Of a stretch of DNA of 64,000 bases, positions 60,745-64,000 are shown piece after piece. A program made the position numbers and the translations under genes. The notes beneath the pieces are model-generated. The model was given only the letters and a program-made list of their open reading frames with translations, was not told where the DNA came from and made no database searches. The DNA is from Methylobacterium sp. J-067 (GTDB taxonomy: Bacteria > Pseudomonadota > Alphaproteobacteria > Rhizobiales > Beijerinckiaceae). Where the stretch lies: positions 124,001 to 188,000 of the forward strand of contig NZ_JAKSXZ010000146.1 of NCBI RefSeq assembly GCF_022829465.1. Direction: 5' to 3'. Within the stretch, counting starts at the first letter, position 1. Every line of letters starts with the position of its first letter.

Positions 60745-62307
60745 TCAGGCAAGCACCCGGACGGCCTGCGCGGAGTGTTCCCGCCGCCGCTCGATGGAGC
60801 TGGGGATGCGCAGGGATTCCCGGTACTTGGCGACGGTGCGGCGGGCGATGTCCACGCCCTCGTCCCGCAGCTTCTGCACCAGCGCGTCGTCCGAGAGGAC
60901 GTTGTCGGCGGTCTCGCCGTCCACGAGCTGCTTGATGCGGTGGCGCACCGCCTCCGAGGAATGGGCCGCCGCGCCCGCCGCGCCGGGGATGGCGGCGGTG
61001 AAGAAGTACTTCATCTCCAGCGTGCCCCGGCTGGTGCCGATGGCCTTGTTCGAGGTGACGCGCGAGACGGTCGATTCGTGCATGCCGATGGCCTCGGCCA
61101 CCGTCTTCAGGTTGAGCGGCCGGAGATGGGCGACGCCGTGGGCGAAGAACCCGTCCTGCTGGCGGACGATCTCGGTGGCGACCTTCAGGATGGTGCGCGC
61201 CCGCTGCTCCAGGCTACGGGTGAGCCAGTTGGCGTTCTGCAACGCCTCGGAGAGGAAGGCCTTGTCGCCCTCGGCGCGGGCCGTGCGCGAGACGCGGGCG
61301 TAGTAGCTCTGGTTCACGAGGACGCGGGGCAGCGCCTCGCTGTTGAGCTCCACGAGCCAGGAGCCGTCCGGCGCGGCCCGGACGAACACGTCCGGCACCA
61401 GCACCTCGACGGCGCTCGACCCGAAGGCGCGGCCGGGCTTGGGATCGAGGCGGCGGATCTCCGCGAGCATGTCCACGAGGTCTTCGTCGTTCACGCCGCA
61501 GAGGCGCCGCAGCCCCGCGAAGTCGCGCTTGGCCACGAGGTCGAGGCGCGAGACCAGGGCCTCCATCGCCGGATCGAAGCGGTTGTTCTCGCGCAACTGG
61601 ATGGCGAGGCATTCCGCGAGGTCGCGGGCGCCGACACCGGCCGGGTCGAAGCTCTGCACGAGGGTGAGCACTTTCGTGACCAGGGCGGGCGACGCCGCCA
61701 GCCGCTCGGCCACGGCCTCCACCGTCTCGCGGAGGTAGCCGGCCTCGTCCACGGCATCAATCAGGAAGCCGCCGATCAGGCGCTCGATGGGATCGCGGGT
61801 GGCGAGATCCAGCTGCGCGGCCAAGTGCTCGCGCAGGCTCACCTCCGAGGTCAGGGTCGCCTCAAAGTCGGGCGCCTCGGCATCGAAGCTGCCGCCGGTG
61901 CTGCCGTAGGGCGCGGGCGTCAGGCTCAGCATGTCGCCCGCGTCCGATTCGCGGACCCTCGTCGGCGTCTCGTCCTGGAAGACGTTGTCGAGGCGGGTGT
62001 CGATATCGCCGTCGATCTCGCCCCGGATCGGGTTCATCTCCGGCGCGAGCCACGAATCGGCCTCGCCACCCTCGAACCCGTCGTCGCCCGCACCCTCGTC
62101 CGAGGGGGCCGGCGCCTCCGGCGCGTCCTGGCCGCCCGGATTCTCGGCCTCGGCGCGCTCCAGGAGCGGGTTGCGCTCCAGTTCCGCATCCACGTAGGCG
62201 GCAAGGTCCAGATGCGAGAGCTGCAGGAGCTTGATCGCCTGCAGGAGCTGAGGCGTCATGACCAGGGCTTGGCCCTGTCGCACCTCCAGCCTTTGCAGCA
62301 GACTCAT
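60745..62307 (-). CDS. rpoN: RNA polymerase sigma-54 factor RpoN
   Basis: Alternative sigma factor for nitrogen and other regulons, 520 residues. Region I is the Gln-rich activator-binding part (RQGQALVMTPQLLQAIKLLQ), an acidic linker follows (about 55-125), then the core-binding and DNA-binding parts with HESTVSRVTSNK as helix-turn-helix. The RpoN box ARRTVAKYRE lies near the end. ATG 62307 was preferred because MSLLQRLEVRQGQ is the usual start. The 306 bases upstream are divergent with rpoZ and hold a sigma-54-type site. Confidence 0.96.
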   Translation of the reverse strand: MSLLQRLEVRQGQALVMTPQLLQAIKLLQLSHLDLAAYVDAELERNPLLERAEAENPGGQDAPEAPAPSDEGAGDDGFEGGEADSWLAPEMNPIRGEIDGDIDTRLDNVFQDETPTRVRESDAGDMLSLTPAPYGSTGGSFDAEAPDFEATLTSEVSLREHLAAQLDLATRDPIERLIGGFLIDAVDEAGYLRETVEAVAERLAASPALVTKVLTLVQSFDPAGVGARDLAECLAIQLRENNRFDPAMEALVSRLDLVAKRDFAGLRRLCGVNDEDLVDMLAEIRRLDPKPGRAFGSSAVEVLVPDVFVRAAPDGSWLVELNSEALPRVLVNQSYYARVSRTARAEGDKAFLSEALQNANWLTRSLEQRARTILKVATEIVRQQDGFFAHGVAHLRPLNLKTVAEAIGMHESTVSRVTSNKAIGTSRGTLEMKYFFTAAIPGAAGAAAHSSEAVRHRIKQLVDGETADNVLSDDALVQKLRDEGVDIARRTVAKYRESLRIPSSIERRREHSAQAVRVLA

Positions 62308-62613
62308 ACCCAGCCCCGATTGCGCATTGTTCAGATTGTCCGAGCATGGCAGCCCGGCACGGTTCTTGCTTCTTCGTTCTGCCCAATCTTTAGACCGAAT
62401 GCCGCGGCGCGTCAAAGCCGGGCGTTCGCTCGTCCCATGCGAAGATTGCGGCGAGGGCGTTCACTCTCGCGGCACGCGATTAAGGAAGCTTTGAGCGGCA
62501 TGAGGCCGGGACGGTAGGCCTGCCGTCAAGTCTCTCAGCTTGTTGCCAAACCGCATCCGGTGTAAGACGCCGCCCATCCCGAGAGAATTCGTTCCGCGAA
62601 GGAGCCGTCAGGC
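62308..62613. promoter_or_regulatory. Divergent control region of rpoN and rpoZ
   Basis: This 306-base gene-free region holds a sigma-54-type site at 62356-62369 and a sigma-70-like TTGTTG-N17-TAAGAC upstream of rpoZ near 62550-62578. A 31-codon frame at 62399-62494 contains CEDCG but has no ribosome-binding site. No terminators are seen. Confidence 0.45.
62356..62369 (+). promoter_or_regulatory. Sigma-54 (-24/-12) promoter-like site
   Basis: CGGCACGGTTCTTGCT (62355-62370) matches the consensus TGGCACG-N4-TTGC(A/T) with one change (T to C at the first base). The required GG-N10-GC spacing is exact (GG 62356-62357, GC 62368-62369). It points rightwards, away from rpoN and towards rpoZ-relA/spoT. 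Confidence 0.5.
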
Positions 62614-63024
62614 ATGGCGCGCGTCACCGTCGAAGATTGCATCGAAAAGGTCGAGAACCGCTTCGAGCTGGTCCTCCTGGCGAGCCACCGCGCCCGCCTC
62701 CTGGCGGCCGGCGCGCCGCTGACTGTGGACCGCGACCGCGACAAGAACCCGGTCGTCGCCCTGCGCGAGATCGGGGACGGCACCATCACCTCCGAGGATC
62801 TGAAGGAGCAGCTGATCCACTCGCTCCAGAAGTACGTCGAGGTGGACGAGCCGGAGGCCGAGGCCGTGCCGCTGCTGTCGAGCTCGCCGGCCGCCGCCGC
62901 CCACGCGCCGCAATCGTCCAGCGACGATGCCGGCGTGCAGTTCGACCGCATGAGCGAGGAAGATCTCCTCCGCGGCCTCGAGAACCTCGCCCCGCCGGTC
63001 GAGACCGACGAAGAGGCCGAGTGA
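62614..63024 (+). CDS. rpoZ: DNA-directed RNA polymerase omega subunit
   Basis: Omega chaperones the beta' subunit and forms part of a ppGpp site on RNA polymerase. The 136-residue protein has the family start [30 protein letters not shown] (in part) and the [14 protein letters not shown] core. The last 60 residues are an acidic, Ser/Ala-rich tail common in alphaproteobacteria. AAGGAG lies upstream of the ATG. The relA/spoT gene follows 163 bases later in the usual order. Confidence 0.95.
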   Translation: MARVTVEDCIEKVENRFELVLLASHRARLLAAGAPLTVDRDRDKNPVVALREIGDGTITSEDLKEQLIHSLQKYVEVDEPEAEAVPLLSSSPAAAAHAPQSSSDDAGVQFDRMSEEDLLRGLENLAPPVETDEEAE

Positions 63025-63034
63025 GGCCGGCCGT

Positions 63035-63055
63035 CGGGGGTCGATTCGGCCCCCG
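63035..63055 (+). terminator. Possible hairpin after rpoZ
   Basis: CGGGGG and CCCCCG pair around a nine-base loop 10 bases after the rpoZ stop. The following sequence is A-rich rather than T-rich, so it is a poor intrinsic terminator for this strand. Readthrough into relA/spoT is likely. Confidence 0.3.
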
Positions 63056-63187
63056 GCGCGAAGAAAAAAGCGCCCGATGCGCCGATTGCGGCGCCTTGCC
63101 TCTGGTGTCGGCCGCCGCATTGCGGGAGACTTTCCCTGAAGCGGCGGCGCGTACAGCGTTCAGGAGGCACCGATTTCCCGGCGGATC

Positions 63188-64000
63188 ATGCGCCAGTACG
63201 AACTCGTCGAGCGGGTCAAGCGCTACAATCCCGCCGCCGACGAGGATCTGCTCAACCGCGCCTACGTCTATGCGATGCAGGCCCACGGCACCCAGAAGCG
63301 GGCCTCGGGCGATCCGTTCTTCGCCCATCCCCTCGAAGTCGCCGCGATCCTTACGGATCTGCATCTCGACGATGCGACGATCATCGCCGCCGTCCTGCAC
63401 GACACCGTCGAGGACACCGAGGCGACCCTCGATGAGATCCGGCGCCTGTTCGGCGACGAGATCGGCGCCCTCGTCGATGGGCTGACCAAGCTCAAGCGGC
63501 TCGATCTCGTCTCGAAGCAGGCCGCCCAGGGCGAGAACTTCCGTAAGCTGCTGCTCGCCGTCGCGGCGGATGTGCGCGTGCTCCTCGTGAAGCTCGCCGA
63601 CCGCCTGCACAACATGCGCACCCTGGAGCACATGCGCGACGACAAGCGTCGCCGCATCGCCCAGGAAACCCTCGACATCTACGCGCCGCTGGCCGCCCGC
63701 ATGGGCATGCAGGAGTTGCGCGAAGAACTGGAAGACCTCGGCTTCCGCTTCCTCGAACCCGAGATCTACGCCACCATCACCGAGCGCCTGCTGCGGCTGA
63801 CGGCCAAGTCCGGCCGGATGGTCGAGGACATCGAGAAGGTGCTCTCCGACAAGCTCTCGGCGCGGGGCATCGAGGCCGAGGTCACGGGCCGGCAGAAGCG
63901 GCCCTATTCGATCTGGGCGAAGATGGAGCGCAAGTCGCTCGCCTTCGAGCAACTGTCGGACATCTTCGGCTTCCGGGTGATCGTGAACGCCCTGGACGAT
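63188..64000 (+). CDS. rsh: RelA/SpoT-family (p)ppGpp synthetase/hydrolase (5' part)
   Basis: The first 271 codons of a long RSH enzyme; the gene runs off the window. The hydrolase HD domain is intact (FFAHPLEVAAIL, HDTVEDTEAT, LVKLADRLHNMRTL), followed by the start of the synthetase domain (RPYSIWAKMERKSLAFEQLSDIFGFRVIV). Alphaproteobacteria generally have one such bifunctional enzyme, often called Rsh or SpoT. ATG 63188 was chosen for the MRQYELVERVKRYNP start and GGAGG at about -13. It lies downstream of rpoZ, and omega binds its product. Confidence 0.95.
   Translation, partial: MRQYELVERVKRYNPAADEDLLNRAYVYAMQAHGTQKRASGDPFFAHPLEVAAILTDLHLDDATIIAAVLHDTVEDTEATLDEIRRLFGDEIGALVDGLTKLKRLDLVSKQAAQGENFRKLLLAVAADVRVLLVKLADRLHNMRTLEHMRDDKRRRIAQETLDIYAPLAARMGMQELREELEDLGFRFLEPEIYATITERLLRLTAKSGRMVEDIEKVLSDKLSARGIEAEVTGRQKRPYSIWAKMERKSLAFEQLSDIFGFRVIVNALDD

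Noticed and set aside
1-64000. Prophage, insertion sequence, CRISPR array, tRNA or rRNA genes
   Set aside because: I looked for transposase and integrase motifs, regularly spaced repeats and tRNA-like sequences, and found none.

Overview
The window is high-GC chromosomal DNA (roughly 70% by eye) from an alphaproteobacterium, most probably the Methylobacterium/Methylorubrum group of Rhizobiales. The clues are phaB with an apparent upstream phaA tail, an RNase E whose S1 domain carries a huge acidic insertion, an rpoZ-relA/spoT pair, and sites matching the EcfG general-stress promoter (GGAAC-N16/17-CGTT). There are no tRNAs, rRNAs, insertion sequences, CRISPR arrays or prophage genes. Coding is dense and mostly housekeeping, with two type II toxin-antitoxin pairs.

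Layout: (1) 1-4981: phaB, a ParDE-like toxin-antitoxin pair, gamma-glutamyltransferase, M32 carboxypeptidase and a small secreted protein. (2) 5041-17846: a complete C-P lyase phosphonate locus. phnGHIJKLMN runs leftwards. phnF (GntR) diverges from phnG across a palindrome. A second leftward unit carries psd, a DUF1045 2H phosphoesterase-like gene, a hexapeptide acetyltransferase and phnC-D-E-E. (3) 17879-20943: a class III aminotransferase, a polytopic membrane protein and a PmtA-like phospholipid methyltransferase. (4) 21173-25893: a YhaN/YhaO (Rad50/Mre11-like) pair. (5) 26078-27929: a fasciclin protein with an ECF sigma/anti-sigma pair. (6) 27995-33259: an EmrAB-type tripartite efflux operon with a divergent TetR regulator. 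(7) 33685-36241: glcE and glcF, with no glcD. (8) 36792-47352: rne, a soluble chemotaxis transducer, an RND pump, a TerB protein and cstA with its small partner. (9) 47583-56453: a dehydrogenase, cdh-ureE, a glycine-zipper lipoprotein, a DjlA-like protein, vapBC, an AmiD-like amidase, TerC, a flavoprotein and a collagen-like secreted protein. (10) 56579-64000: glmS, a class II aldolase, glmU, rpoN, rpoZ and a truncated relA/spoT.

The phosphonate locus imports phosphonates (PhnCDE), loads them on ribose (PhnGHIJKLM), cleaves C-P by radical SAM chemistry (PhnJ) and recycles ribose bisphosphate (PhnN). No phnP is present; the DUF1045 protein may replace it. An E. coli-length phosphatidylserine decarboxylase heads the import unit with a 4-nt overlap and is the most unusual genetic linkage here.

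Most notable regulatory signals: three exact EcfG-type promoters, each ahead of a small envelope protein (minus strand at 5013-5038 and 48957-48981, plus strand at 50518-50543); a near-consensus sigma-54 site at 62356-62369 between rpoN and rpoZ-relA/spoT; and perfect palindromes ahead of parDE, phnG, vapBC and glcE. Start codons were chosen by ribosome-binding sites, homology of the N terminus and overlaps; several are TTG or GTG.
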